A stretch of 64,000 bases of DNA from Montifringilla adamsi (lineage: Eukaryota; Chordata; Aves; Passeriformes; Passeridae), in the NCBI GenBank assembly GCA_017590115.1, contig JAGGNK010003335.1, forward strand, positions 6,511,916-6,575,915. Direction: 5' to 3'. This document shows, in pieces, positions 49,372 to 61,710 of this stretch. A program made the translations under genes and the position numbers. Under the pieces are notes generated by a model. It was not told the DNA's origin and ran no database searches. It saw nothing but the letters and a program-made list of their open reading frames with translations. Numbering within the stretch: position 1 is the stretch's first letter; each line of letters opens with the position of its first letter.

Positions 49372-52300
49372 CTAAATATGCAAGATTTACATATCTAGTA
49401 AGTGTAGAAATTTTTTCTTTTTCAGTCTGTGCAGTGAGTATATGAGGAAAAGGGGATCCTCAAGCAGCAGCACTATTTGAGATTCCTCTCTTCCTCCAGT
49501 TCTGAAATTGGGGGCACTTCGCTTCCATTTGTGTCAATCTTTAAATTTGCAAACAAGAGCAAGTCCTGGCACCTCTGTGGTGAATGACCAAGGAAGACTT
49601 TGCTGCCCTTTTAGGAATGTGATGGGGTCTAAGTGCCTGGGTTTGGGAAGGGGAGGTGGAGCTCTGCACTTCCAGAGCCAATGGTCATTTTGTGATAAAG
49701 TGATAATGCTAATAATCCCCAGATCCTTTTTTTTTGCCTTTGAACTGAACACTTTGCCTGTCTCAGCTGTGGCTGCCTTTTTGAACTGTCAGTTTGGGAG
49801 GATTAGGTGCATGTTTAGGCTGGGTGAACTCATGAATGAAAATATTTTCCTTGGCAGTTTTTAAAATGCTTCCCCCCTTTAAGAGCTGAACCCTTTGGCA
49901 ACAATCTGCTTTTTGCCCAGATTACCACTGTCATTTTGGGAGGTCTTTTTCCGCAGAACAAACAATGGAATTTTAATAACACAGTGAAATAGATTCAGGA
50001 TTGCTTTATTTATATTTTCTTTATTTATGCTTAAATACTTCATATGCAGCTCCAGCAAAGACAAATTTAAGCTTTGTATTACTTCAAAATGATGAATTAA
50101 GCTCTGGGAGATTTACTTCCCCAGAAAAGGCTATTTTGATTAGAAAATGTCTCATAAAACCAATAAATATCACAGAAATTGAAAATAAAAAAGTCCTCAG
50201 TAAGAATTGCAGATGCAAAGTAGAGCAGATACAGAGCTGCTCTTCGTGCAGGGTCTGCCTTGTGTCTGCATCACAGCTCCCTGCTTTAGGGAAGGTTTGA
50301 CTTGAATGCAAGATCACCACTACACTGAAGCTGAGTTAATTTTGAGAGTTTATTTTGTGTGAAGCCCTGGACAGAAGGGCTCAAGCCAACACCATCTTTG
50401 GCTGCCTGAGCGAACTGGAGCTGGTTAAGCTCCCAATGCCATTGTCTGAAGGACTCTGCTTGCAGAGCATCCTTCAGAATTATTTAACTTTGTCTAAGGG
50501 CAAAGAAATCACACTGACATGCAAAGTGAATTGGGGATCACCTGAAGTGAAGCATAAAAAAGCACCTGCTAAGGCTATGAGCTGAGTAACTACTACCAAA
50601 CTGACATAAAGTAGCTTGTGCCTCATACAAACTCTTCTCAGAAACTCTGACAGGTTTGAAAATCAGCCTTTTGTGACCAGGATTACATTGATTTCAGTGG
50701 TAAATATTATTCTGCTTTATGAATAATCCCTTAAGGTTGCTATATGTTGTGTTTTCTCCTCAAGAGAACTCTGTTATTTTATTTCCTCCACACATCTTCA
50801 TTCTGCTGTACCATCCTTCCAACTTCCCAAACCTGAGCAAGGAAGATAGGAATGAAAATATTCCTGCACAACAAATCTGTTCCAGGTCTTTCAGTGTCAA
50901 ATAGCTCTGTGTCAGATAAGCCACTGATATTCTACTATATTCAGTTAAGACAGATGGTAGAGATGGAGATGAACCAGTGCTTTCAGTCTGGAGATGTGAG
51001 AGACAGAAGTGTACTGGAAGGTTGTGCTATGGGAGCTGTGGAAAAAGAGAAGGAATTAGGACATTTTCAAGGATGCACTGGGTATTATTTGTGCCTTATT
51101 GCTCTGTTTTTAGCTCTGCTGATTCTATCCTGCTTCACTGAATTCACTGAAATTTTAATGCATACAAAACACACATGCACCTCATTGCTGCAGCCTGGCA
51201 GGGACCTGAAAAAGCCAGGGTGCAGAACAGGTCACTGAGACTCCCTTTGCTGAACACAACTGGGATTTTTCAACTCAGACCTTGTCAGCACTTGGTGACA
51301 TTGGTCACAAGCTGGAGTGGTGTAGACACTGACTCTCCCTCTCGATGTGAGACCTGCTGTTTTGCTTCCCTGTGCTGGTCAAAGGATTCCTAGGAAGCCC
51401 CAGTAGTGCTCCTCCAGTCCCACATCCTCTCAGCTGATGATTTCAGGAGGAAACATCAGCTAAACCCTGTGAGAATTTCATTTGGCTGCTGCCAGAGCAA
51501 CAGCAAAGGGGTTCAGCCATCTCACAGAGATACTTTAATTTCAAAGCTACTGTAAAACAGCTTCTGCCAAGGATATTGCAGCTGTTTTTCCATTTCCCTC
51601 CTCTTGTAAAATCAAGGGTGAAGAAGCTGCAGGAACATGGCTTGCATCCAGGAATGTGATAAAGATGCAAAGAAAAGCAATGATTCACAGGGGAATGAAC
51701 CTCTTTGGCTACTTTGCTGTAGCTCTGCCTGGATCAAAGCTGCTGCTGCACCTGCATTGCATGATTGCAGAAGATGCTCTTCCCATGGATCTGGGGGAGT
51801 TCTTATTTCTTATCAGAGACTGTTAAAGCAGAACAGCTCTTTGTAGGTAAGGAAAAATGGTCACTGGGGAATTTTGGTCAATATTTGACCATCTTTCACA
51901 GGGGAAGGAACTTGTCTTTACACCTTGGAGTCCAGAGAAGTGGGCTGGTGGTGGAGCTTGCAGGATGGAGAAGAGATTCTCTGCTGTCCTGAGAGGCTGC
52001 TCCATTTCTGTCTTTACATCAAACAGCAGTTTGAGGCAGAGTGTGGAGGCAGCACACTGCTCTCAGGTTTGGGAAAAGAGAAGGAGACATCTGAAAGGTG
52101 TGAGAAGAGTCAGCTCTGCTGTTCTCATGGATTCTTGCATTGGTTTTTCTCTGCAGCCAATGGGAAGAAATAGAAGTGGCAAAGTTGCACCAAACAAGTG
52201 ATGCAATTAGGGTGGTAAGTGGCTACAAAAGCAGAACATACAAGAAACCAGAAACTGGAATTTGTGGACATTGAACTCCATGGCACAGCTGGGCAGCTGT

Positions 52301-52916
52301 CTGCTTCCAAACCAGCCCAGGTGTTTGCCCTCCTCCTGGAGCAGTGGCATCCACAGCTTGTGTTCTGCTGTGTCATGGGGGTGTCAGGGATGGGCCAGAC
52401 AACAGCACAGTTGTTGTACTGGCAGTACACAGAGCTCCAACTTCAGTGACCAAATGCTGGTGCTGAGCACTTTAGGCTCTTCCTGACAAAGGTGGTGACC
52501 ATCTGCAGCAGCATTGGGAAGGCTGGTGAAAGGCTTGGGATGGGCACAGGATCTGAGAGCAAAAGAGAGAAATAGGGATGTGCAGAGACAAATGCACATC
52601 TGAACTCAGTTGCCCCCAGTCCAACCAGAAAAGCCAGACAAAGAAGCCTGCAAAAGTGTCCCATGTCTTAAACTCTGCCAAAGACGTTCTTACCATTGTT
52701 GTGACCCACTTTTATTTAGATTGATCTTTCATTGTGCACTAATGCATTTAAAACAAGAACAAATAATATTTTAAAAGGCTTCTGTATCAGCAGAGCATCC
52801 AAGAACCAAGTCAGAACTTGTGTTCACTGGTGTTCATCCTGGAACATAGAAATAGATAGAAAGGGTAGAGAATCCTGCCACACCTGCTCATATCAATTTT
52901 CTGCATTTTCACATTT

Positions 52917-52919
<3 letters not shown>
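49372..52919. other. Gene-free stretch
   Basis: No exon or repeat was recognised. The plus-strand frame 52219-52449 (76 codons) has a fleeting resemblance to part of a channel N-terminal domain, which I reject elsewhere. Other frames at 49.5-52.6 kb are unrecognised. Confidence 0.45.

Positions 52920-52947
<28 letters not shown>
52920..52947. repeat. Poly-A run (28 bases)
   Basis: A pure A run preceded by CACATTTAGT. No polyadenylation hexamer or retroposed body precedes it. Confidence 0.95.
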
Positions 52948-52949
<2 letters not shown>

Positions 52950-55900
52950 AGAAATGCACAAAACATTGAGTAAAGTGCCTGCATAATAAGCTGTAAAGTC
53001 CTGAGCAAGAAGAACAGCACAGAAGCCAAGAGGGACAGTTTAGAAGCTCCACTGTTGTTGGTCCTGGGCTCTACACCCTAAAACAAGTTACCCCATGGTC
53101 ATTCCCATGGGAGTCAATGATTCTGCATGTGGAAGTAGAATCAATAAAGTGCCTGATGGCTGCAGATCTCTTGGTTTCAATGGAGCAGTGAATTGAAGCC
53201 TGACTATAATTTATTTAATGGAGAAGTTGAATATTTCTTACCTTAATGATAAATGTCCAAAATTACAATTTGGTAAAATCAACATGTCTTCATGCTAACA
53301 AGGAAGAGGAGGGTGTGTTGCCACAACTAAACTCCCCTCTTGGCCACCTGCCACGTGTTTCCATCACCAAAATCACTTGCAGAATGGAGGACTGGCCAGG
53401 AAAAGGAGTGGAAACAAGGCTGGAGGCATAGGCAGTGTTCAGCTGGCACATCTGTGGTTCACCTTACCTATGGTTGTACCCAAAATAGCTGGGCAACTTC
53501 AAGAGAAACTTAGAACACTTAAATAAAACAGAAAGTGAAGTTTTGAGTTTATTTAGCCATCCATCTTTTAATTTTATCAGACAGTCCAGTAATTTTAATT
53601 AGTCAAGCCAATAGCTTTAATTTGGGTAATGGTTTGTTTTTTTGATCTCTGGCCGGTGAAGTCAATGAAAACGCTTTATTTTTTAGCTAATAGAAAATGT
53701 GAACTTGGTGCTTTGTTTGCCTTCCAGAGTGCTGTACCTACCTTCCATGGATTCTCAGGTATCAGAGTTTAACCAATATTAAATCATCCTCACAGTTTAA
53801 GTATTTGCTTATGTGCTTTGAATTGTTGCTTGCCTCAAGAACAGCAGTGATGCCCCTAATCTGCTTTCCCTGGGCTCCCCCAGACTCTAATTATGTCATT
53901 TAGAGAAGGACGTTTCCTGGCAGCAGTTCCTCAATTCACTGCAGCAGCCACTCTTGAAATACAGACAGAACAAGGCTGTAATAGCTTGCACATGTGGGCG
54001 ATGGCTGCAGGGACAATTGACCTTCGTTTGGGACTGAGCACGAGGCTGGTTTGTTTTTGTTTAGTGTTCCCAAACGATGGTACCTTACAACCAGCAGAAG
54101 TAACACTGCCTGCCAGGTTCCAGCATTTACCTGTCTGGTGTCAGAAGTTTTGACCAGCTTCAGCAAAGAAATGCTCTAGCTATCCAAAAATGCTGAATAT
54201 GGGATCCCCCAAGTGCATGAACTTGTGCAGTAGCAAATGCTGTCTTCAGAGGTCTGAACTTAGCAATAAACTGTGGATATTCCTGACATTAATGAAATTA
54301 ATATGCTCAAATGCGTTGACTTTCTGTGCCTCAACTTGATTCTTGTGGAGTTAGAGCAAAGGATGAGGATTTTGGCTTACACAACATTTTGGAACCGTGC
54401 AGTGGTGGGAGGTACACATTTGCACTAGAAGAATAGGTCATTTTTGGGTATGCTTGTTTTAGTTAATTTAATTCTCAAGAAAGTTGTTCTCTGCTTGAAA
54501 AAATTTACTTATGAAGACTAAAACCATGGTCACCCATGTAGAGGGTGGGGAAAAAACCCATTGCTAACCTGAGTCCACTCCATCCATCACCCATCAATTT
54601 ACTGACCGACTGGGACTGTACTGCTGTGTGAAGTCCAAGGGACCATTTTATATGGTTAATTTTTAATATCATATTTTTTCCCTCCACATTTTTCTGCCTT
54701 TCTTTCTGGTGTATTTCTACAATGGTATCCTTCTGCTGGAAAACATGGAGCTCACAAGTACCGTAACAGAAAAAAATATGCATCAAATATTAAACTTATT
54801 CCTCCTCATTTCTGCGGTTCACCTGAAAAGCTATAATCCATTAAGAAAACCCCATAATTTTTCAGTCCCAATAAACAATTTTAATAGAGACTTTCATGGC
54901 TGCTTGCAAACCCTGAACATCTTTTCAAGACAGAAGGCTTCCAGGTGCTGCCACAGTCAGTATTTCAGAAGGTGCCAGGTCAAGCACTTTCCTGCACTGA
55001 TAATGCCCACAGTGTCATCATTTCTTAAAAACCAGATATTTCTTATATTAGTCCCTATATTATGACTACAGGTTTCAAGATAAAAAACCAGATCAGAATT
55101 ACAGGTAATGGATGGCTCCAGTCTAGTTCTTGCTGCAGCTGCAGCTGTGGCTGTGCTGGCCGTTTTGGCTAAGGGGAGATGGCATAAAACTTCCTGACAA
55201 TCAGGACCCCTGCCAGCAGGGAAACCAGGGAAAAAAGAAGAGAAGAAAGATGTGGGGAAAAAAAAAAGGACAGACAAATAAAGGATAATTTTTGGAAATG
55301 TGTAATCCCTTCGACCTTTGCTTGGCTTTGATGCATCAAACGTGGCCACAAATTATTGATAAAATTGTGTGAGGCCACAGCCTCCACCAACAGCTTCCCC
55401 TGAGTCCATGCCAAGGTGTTGCTACTCTTCCTATTAAATAAATAAGTTTGTTAGTAAGGGCTGTAACACACAGTTAAGGTGCTTCTAATAAGCAAAACAT
55501 CAGAGGCAAAGATTTATGTTAAATGTAACAGAGACAATGAGAACTAAAGTTGACATCGTTTGTGCACTGACAAAAAAAATTCTCATCTGGTTTACATTCA
55601 CATATGGAACATATTCCCAGGGGAGGGCAAGCGACATATTTTTAGGACACTATTTCATCTTAGGAAATCAATGTACAGGCTATTAAAACTCCATTTTTTC
55701 CATGAATGATAAGTATAATTACATCTCTCTTACAATAAAACCTTGTGCTTATTAAATGTAAATATTTAACAATGATTAAAAAACATTTGAAGGAAATTTT
55801 ATAGCTTTATTTTATATGTTCCCATCTGGGTTGCCTTTACTAAACCGCTATACATTTTGGAGAGTTATTAAATTATTATTTTGAGAAGGACTAACACTCT

Positions 55901-57538
55901 GCATGTCTCCCTTGCTTCAATCTGAGTTTCATACACTTTCAGAATTTATTGAAGTCTGGTGAATTTGAGATTCAATCAATGCACTCTTGTATTTGCAGGG
56001 CTGCATTGAGGGGAAAAGTGGCTTCATGAGGTAGGAAATGCCACACTGGCACGTCTTTTGTGCACCCAGTTTTGATGGCCAGCTAAAGTTTCCTGACTCC
56101 ACATGCTCCAGCTCTCTTTTCTTTCCAAAGGAAGCAAGCTGGTTCCTTAAATGGCTTTCTTCAGTTTTATGTATGACCCTTCTGGGACAGTTTTAAAAGT
56201 AAGCATTAGTAAACAGCCCAATCTCACAAATGGCAGGTCTGGATAAGGAGCACTGTGGGTGCAAGCTGCTGACCCTGGGCACAATTCAGGGCTGTACAGG
56301 CAGATTGACCCTTCACAGAGCAATCTGGTGGGACTACTCCAGAAAGGAACTCATGGGTGACCAAGGGTTTGTCACATCCAAAACATAAACCCTGTCTGTA
56401 CCCAAAATCTCCACTCCAGAAGGTCCTTTAGAATGCCAGGGGAAGTGTCACTACAGATTTTAAGAGAGTTGAAGTCAGTTTTCTATCAAATCCTGCAGCT
56501 GATTTAAAAATTGCATTGCAGGGATATAATCTGTTATGCTGCTGTGGAACAGCTTAAATACTTCCAGAAAGGACACCACTCCCTGTTAAATTTTTATAAG
56601 TTCTTGATATAATTTGTGCTGATTTTGCCTCTATTTGCTTTTAGAAGTTTGCACTCCCCCAGCAATCCCCAATTCCCTCTTATTGTTGCTTTTTGAAATA
56701 AAATTGTGTGGAGTTCAGCTTCATACCCAAGCTAATTCCAAAAGGCTGAAGTTAATTTTTTAATTTGACTGCTATTTTAAGTCATATAAGCAGTATCACC
56801 AAAGTCAGTTAATTACTTGAGAGAGTGCTAACAGGATCAGGCCACTGAGAGCTCATTAAAGCTCCTGATACTGCAAAGAGTCAGGAGCTCAAAACACTGC
56901 AGAGTTTCTTGGACTCACCTGGTGCCCCTTATGGCAAAAACCAGGCTGAAAAATCCACTACTGCTATAATTAAAAAAAAAATTAAAAATAAACAGAGAGA
57001 AAAACTCAGTATTGTTTTCCAGCATGTTAAAAAAATAAATAATTACCCCAAATTTCTCATTTAGGTGCATACCAGCTTTTGAAAAACCTGGCCAGGGTGC
57101 ACATGAAAGCATCTTTAGGTTTTACCCCTCCTCCTTTCAGATTGTTAAACACCTTCAGTAACTGTGAGATGCTGTGATAGACAAAGACTCCATGTGTGTG
57201 TGTGGCTTTTCAAGCAGATTTCTCCGAGGAGGAAAATTTCTCTTTAAATAAATCTCCCTCCTCTCTTGAAACTGGTACTTAAAAAAACCCCAAACCCAAG
57301 GAAGAGGCTATTTATTTCTGAAATAACACACAGAACATCATTGTACAGCAGTATAAGTTACACCTGACGAAAAGAAAATTAATTTAAAGCAGTGATTTTC
57401 CACAAGAAAAACCTTTGGGAAATAAAGGTTTCTCTTAGAGAAAAAGAAATAGTAGTAAAACAAAAGGGCTCAGGAGTGTGGACATCTTTAATTGCTTGTT
57501 TAACTAAACCTCTCAGCTAAATATTCATTAACATAAAT

Positions 57539-57540
<2 letters not shown>
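52948..57540. other. Gene-free stretch, AT-rich at 55.4-56.9 kb
   Basis: 55415-56914 contains no open frame of 60 codons and is AT-rich with no recognisable repeat. On the minus strand a consensus splice donor CCAG|GTGAGTCC lies at 56911-56922, but the frame next to it is low-complexity (Phe-rich) and unrecognised. No gene can be supported. Confidence 0.45.

Positions 57541-57584
<44 letters not shown>
57541..57584. repeat. 44-base uninterrupted poly-T
   Basis: A pure T run for 44 bases. As at 2.7 kb, no retroelement body or matching polyadenylation signal adjoins it. Run length may be unreliable. Confidence 0.95.
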
Positions 57585-57585
<1 letters not shown>

Positions 57586-57760
57586 GTGAAAAAAGTACTG
57601 GTTAAAGTTAGACTGTATGTTTGTTTGGTTTAATTAGAGACTGTATTTTTCTACAGAGCAAAGAGCATCTCTTGCATACAATAACAACAGAATATCACAG
57701 GTAACCCTTCCCAGGGACTTTTGTAGTCTGTAATGCAAGACAAATATTTGTGTATTTTTG

Positions 57761-57810
57761 GCTGGCCCTGTTGTCACTGAAGTCAATGGGGCACAAACCT
57801 CAATGGGAGA
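57761..57810. repeat. Relic of an ancient amniote repeat
   Basis: CTGGCCCTGTTGTCACTGAA followed by GTCAATGGGGC and a second CTCAATGGGAG resembles the same family as the 1.8 kb relic, with a TGAAGTCAATGGG core next to a GGCCC block. The assignment is by eye. Confidence 0.45.
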
Positions 57811-57913
57811 AAGACAATGCCCTTGCTGATACAAATGTCATGGAATAATTCAAGGCAATCAGTTTTCCAGCATTTCTGAGCTATTTTTACACCATAATTA
57901 AACATAATGCACA

Positions 57914-57990
57914 GTGTGTGTATATATATATATATATGTATATATATGTATATATATGTGTGTGTGTGTATGTAAATGTAAATGTGTGTA
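57914..57990. repeat. Compound (TG)n/(TA)n/(TATATG)n microsatellite
   Basis: TG units, then TA units, then TATATG-type units, then TG again, ending in two TGTAAA units. Alternating purine-pyrimidine sequence of this sort can adopt non-B forms and is usually length-polymorphic. Confidence 0.97.
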
Positions 57991-58161
57991 CCTGAACTTT
58001 AACTTAAAACCTGCTAAATATATCACAATTTCTGAAATGATATCAGGTACTTGTGGAAAGTTCTGGGTGCTTTGATAATTAGCTCTATCTGTGTATTTTA
58101 CCTCCACAGGTAATTTCTTTGAAGTCATCGTGTCCTCTGTTTCTCAGAGGGAGTTAAAATA

Positions 58162-58199
58162 ATTATTTTGATCTTGGACCATTATTTTGATCTTGGGCA
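58162..58199. repeat. 19-bp tandem duplication
   Basis: ATTATTTTGATCTTGGACC (58162-58180) is followed at once by a near copy beginning ATTATTTTGATCTTGG (58181-58199), differing only at the last three bases. Confidence 0.85.
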
Positions 58200-58925
58200 C
58201 ATGGTATTATTATTTGCAGTCTCCATCACTTTTAACTGCTCAACACACACACTTAAAATGCAATGTCCACTAACAAATCTAGTTTATGTTTAAAATTATT
58301 TCTTTTTTTTTGGTAAAAGAAAGTTTTGCTTTGTATTTTTTGATTAATTTGTCCTCTCTGCCCTTTTATAAACCAGACTTCTGCAGGTGTTTTAATTTTT
58401 AAGAACAAAATAAAAACGTGCATATATTCTGCATGTGGATATTGAAAATGAAAGAACATGAGGCTGTTTTCACAAGCATTTGGAAGGGGAAATCATTGCC
58501 TTCACTTCTGTCCTTAGTTCTCAAATTTCTTGCATTGAAAATTGCAATACAATGTTCTGACTTTAACCACTATGCTTCACTCTGACTGAAACTGCTTTCA
58601 TCTGTTTAATGACAAAAATTAAATCTCATCCTGCCAGAGTTACCACGTACTTTCAGCGTGGCTGGGAATTGCACTTTCTTTAAGTCTAGAGTGGCAGATT
58701 TAGTACTGAATATATTATGGAGGACAGCAACTGCCCATAGGAAAAAAGAAACTGATCTGAGCTGTCTAAAATCATACCTATTTTTTCCTGAATGCTGCAT
58801 TTTCTGGACATTAAGTTAACACAGAGCTGATCCAAAGGATATTCCTGAAACAGTGCTGTGTTGATGTGCTCCCAAATGTGAGGCTGGGGAGAAGCACACT
58901 GTGCTTCAAGGTATAAGGGCTGAAA

Positions 58926-58966
58926 CTCTCCCTCCTATTTTCTTATTTCATCCCACACAGGTAAGG
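58926..58966 (+). promoter_or_regulatory. Recursive-splice-type site (AG|GTAAGG)
   Basis: A pyrimidine-rich stretch (TCTCCCTCCTATTTTC, then TTATTTCATCC) ends in CACACAG and is followed directly by GTAAGGG, with the junction at 58960|58961. A strong acceptor fused to a strong donor with no exon between is the pattern of recursive splice sites, used inside very long vertebrate introns. This fits a window with no exons. The site is on the plus strand, so it would need a plus-strand host gene. A weaker similar site lies at 58109|58110 (TTTTACCTCCACAG|GTAATT). A single sequence match can be chance. Confidence 0.3.
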
Positions 58967-61409
58967 GTAAATGTGTCTGATTTGGGTGCAAAATTTGATG
59001 AAGATAAAGCTAACCTTTATTCTCTGTTCTGCTTTCTGAGTGGGGGTCAAATCTGTGATTGTGAATACAAGATTCATTACAGAATTAGCATTTTGCCGAA
59101 TAAATCACTTGCAACCAAAACACTTTCATTTCCACCCTGTTTGTGGTGGGTGACAGCAAAAGTGAGGACACTAAAGCAGATTTATCAACAAATGAGGAAA
59201 TTCCACAGAGCTATTAACCCCCTCCTTCTAATGAATTATTTCATCACTTTACTCTCTACCTGTTTCTCTTTGCATTTCTCAGCGACTGGGAGGTTTAATC
59301 CACACTTTCTTCCAGCAGAAACCTTGATGTTCGGTGTTCCTGCAATGTCTCTTTATAAATCAGTTCCCTCTGCAGAAGCCATAGCCTGCAGTATCTGCAG
59401 CAAGACTTGGGGAAGGAATCCAGCTCGGGCTGTGGTCCCCAGGTCTGTAGTGTCAGTCCATTCCCATTTTGCTGAGGTTTTTTCATGTCTTGCTCAGCAG
59501 CTGCCAGCATGGTGCAGCGCTTCAGGGGTGTAACAGGGAGTGCAGTGAGCACGACATCGAATCAGTCTCTTGACTCAACAGGTTATTTAAAAAACAGGGA
59601 ATGCCTTTAAATGCATGGACATTTCTCACTTCTCAGTGGGAAAACATTAAAAGACTGATGCTTTAATCTTGCTGTACAGTCCCAAGTTCAGGGCTTAAAG
59701 CTGAAAGCTTGCATTTCCAGCTCCTGCACTTTTTGCAGAGATTCCTGAGAGGACACAATATAGCTCACAGCAGTATTAATCCCCTCTAGAGCCGCTCTAA
59801 TAGTGACACCTCCTCGTACCACCCAGGCTCAGAGGGCCCAGGGCTTGGGGCAGGCGGAGATAAGGCAGCCCTTGCTCCTCAGAGCACTCAGAGCCCCTAA
59901 TTGCTCACATTTATTGCCATTAGGAAATTTGGGAGAGGGCCCAGCCCAGGTCTTTCCTGTGTTTTGCTGCAAGACAAGGCCACCGATTTCAGCGGCTGCA
60001 GGAGCAGCCCTGAGTTTTGCTGTCAAATCTAAAGGAGCTCCATGCCTGGGAAGGCAGATTCAGGAATCCAGATTTATACTGCTGCAATTAACTGCAAAAT
60101 TTGGCCCTAAAAATCCCACTGATGTAAACAGCAGGGCTGCAGGTCAGCACCGAGAACGCAGCCTGGGATTAACAGCAGCTCACTACTGGAGCAATTATCT
60201 CCTGGCAAAGCCAAAAATCTCCCTTGTTGAGCAACTGTGGGGCTCTTGGTACTCTCCCTTACACCTGTAAAATGCCAGGTAAGGCCACCAAAATAGAGGA
60301 CTTATTTTTCTAGAGTTTCACTGAGAGAGCAACTAAGTGAGCAGTGTGTTCTTGGTATTATTTGTAAAATATATCTTACCAGCCTCTGAAGAGGAGACAC
60401 GGAGTGGAGAGGCTGGACCTGATGTTTGTCAAGAGAGTTTATAAGCCTGGCAATAAAACCCTGGGTAATGATAGCTCTGAAATGTTATGTTTGATTTGGA
60501 ATTTACTTTTATAAAAGCATGAAATTTTAAGTAGGGACAAGATCTATAGCTACCTATACAAAATCAGGGGTTTCAGTACTGAGAGAATGATGGACTCGAT
60601 TCTGTACTGCTACTGCAGGACAGATATTGTATTAGGGGTGGAGGATCAGAACTCAGACAATAACAGTTCCTTCCGAAGCTTTGTCTTTGGTAAGCATAGA
60701 ACATTATTTTCTCTAATCAATTTGTTATATTACTTTTTTTTTTTTGTTTGTTTGGTTTTTTTTTGGACAGTCTTCCTTTGCAGGACTTATTCTTAGCTTT
60801 TGCTGCTAATGAAATTCAAGCTGGTTTGGTTTCTTTGTGCAAATATAATTTCAGAAGTTTTCTTTGCCTTTCCCCCACCAGTGTTTGCACCCAATTCCAT
60901 GACAGTGTCAGTCAGTAAGGCGACTGAGAACAGCAGGGATAAGTTTACAAATTACCTTGTTGTAAACTGGAAGGTTTTTGTGGAGTTTGCTGAACTTTAT
61001 AACGAACATCCAGCTTAGCCCTCAGACTCTGCACAGGGAAATGAGGCATTTCTTCAAACACCTCTCCTTTCTTCTCACTCTGCTTTTTGCCATAGATTAA
61101 GAAATCTCAGATTTTACTACTGAATCCAGGCAAAACTCCTTTTAGCAGAGATACAGGATTTACCCGAGTAAACCTGGAAATATTAAGGAAAACAGGTTTT
61201 TTATTTATTTATTTTTTCAAATTCATAACAAAAAGTGCAGTTAATAATGCAGGGTAAACCTCCAAATTTACTTAGATCTGGGCAGGATTCGGAGGGAATA
61301 AGGCAATTTCTGATCTCCTCAGGCAAAGCCCGGCTTTCCTAAAAATTCCACTTGAAGGAACTAGCGGGATCAATGTGAATTTTTGGACATTTCCCCTCTG
61401 CCCTGGTGG
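58967..61409. other. Gene-free stretch
   Basis: The frame 58901-59533 (plus, 210 codons) is among the longest in the window but has no recognisable domain and begins inside the recursive-splice-like region. The frame 59803-60270 (155 codons) overlaps a possible old repeat at 60070-60133 and stops just before a donor-like CCAG|GTAAGG at 60277. Neither is supported as coding. Confidence 0.45.
60070..60133. repeat. Possible relic of an ancient amniote repeat
   Basis: GATTTATACTGCTGCAATTA, TTTGGCCCTAAAAATCCCAC and TGATGTAAACAGCAGGG recall recurrent amniote segments of the form GATTTACACCAGCTGAGGAT-CTGGCCC and CCATTGACTTCAATGGG. It is diverged and the call is weak. Confidence 0.3.
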
Positions 61410-61710
61410 TGCTGCGGCGGCGGGACCCGCCTGTCCGGCGGGCGCTGCGCTCCATCCCGCGGCTCCCGCTCCATCCCGGCCGCGCTGCCGCCTGCCGGCC
61501 GCGGAGCTGCGGGGCTGGGGCTGGTCTTCCACCCGGCCAGCCTCCAAAACCCCCTTTAAAAATTACTTTTTCCTTCCCTGTGGTTTTTTTTTCCCCCCTC
61601 TTCATGTTTTTTCCCCAATTGCCGGAAGGCGGTGGGATGCTTCCTGCAAGCCCGTCCTTCCTTGGGAAGGAGGAACTGCGCACATGCGTCCCGTGCTATT
61701 TAAATCAACA
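61410..61710. promoter_or_regulatory. CpG island, candidate promoter
   Basis: By hand count about 20 CpG dinucleotides fall between 61415 and 61535 and about 7 more between 61620 and 61695, whereas CpG is rare elsewhere. The island holds an ETS-type core CCGGAAG (61622-61628) and a split NRF1-like pair GCGCA/TGCGT with two extra bases between (61679-61690). A TATA-like TATTTAAA lies at 61697-61704 on the plus strand, and a donor-like TAG|GTGAGC at 61885. Frames through the island on both strands are Pro/Ala/Arg-rich products of composition, not recognisable proteins. It could be the promoter of a coding gene outside the window, an alternative promoter, or a lncRNA start. Direction is unresolved, with a slight lean to plus. 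Confidence 0.55.

Noticed and set aside
52219..52449. Short plus-strand frame with a stretch (VFALLLEQWH, followed by PQLVF) faintly like the N-terminal region of TRPM-family channels
   Set aside because: Only a handful of residues agree, the glycine-rich motif expected next is absent, the frame stops soon after, and no neighbouring exon-like frames continue the similarity.
57700..57716. ATCACAG|GTAACC as a further recursive-splice-like junction
   Set aside because: It lacks a pyrimidine tract. CAGGTA is expected about 16 times per strand by chance in a window this size.
58901..59533. 210-codon plus-strand open frame
   Set aside because: No recognisable domain, and its start lies inside a pyrimidine-rich splice-like region. 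Such frames are expected by chance in 64 kb of six-frame translation.
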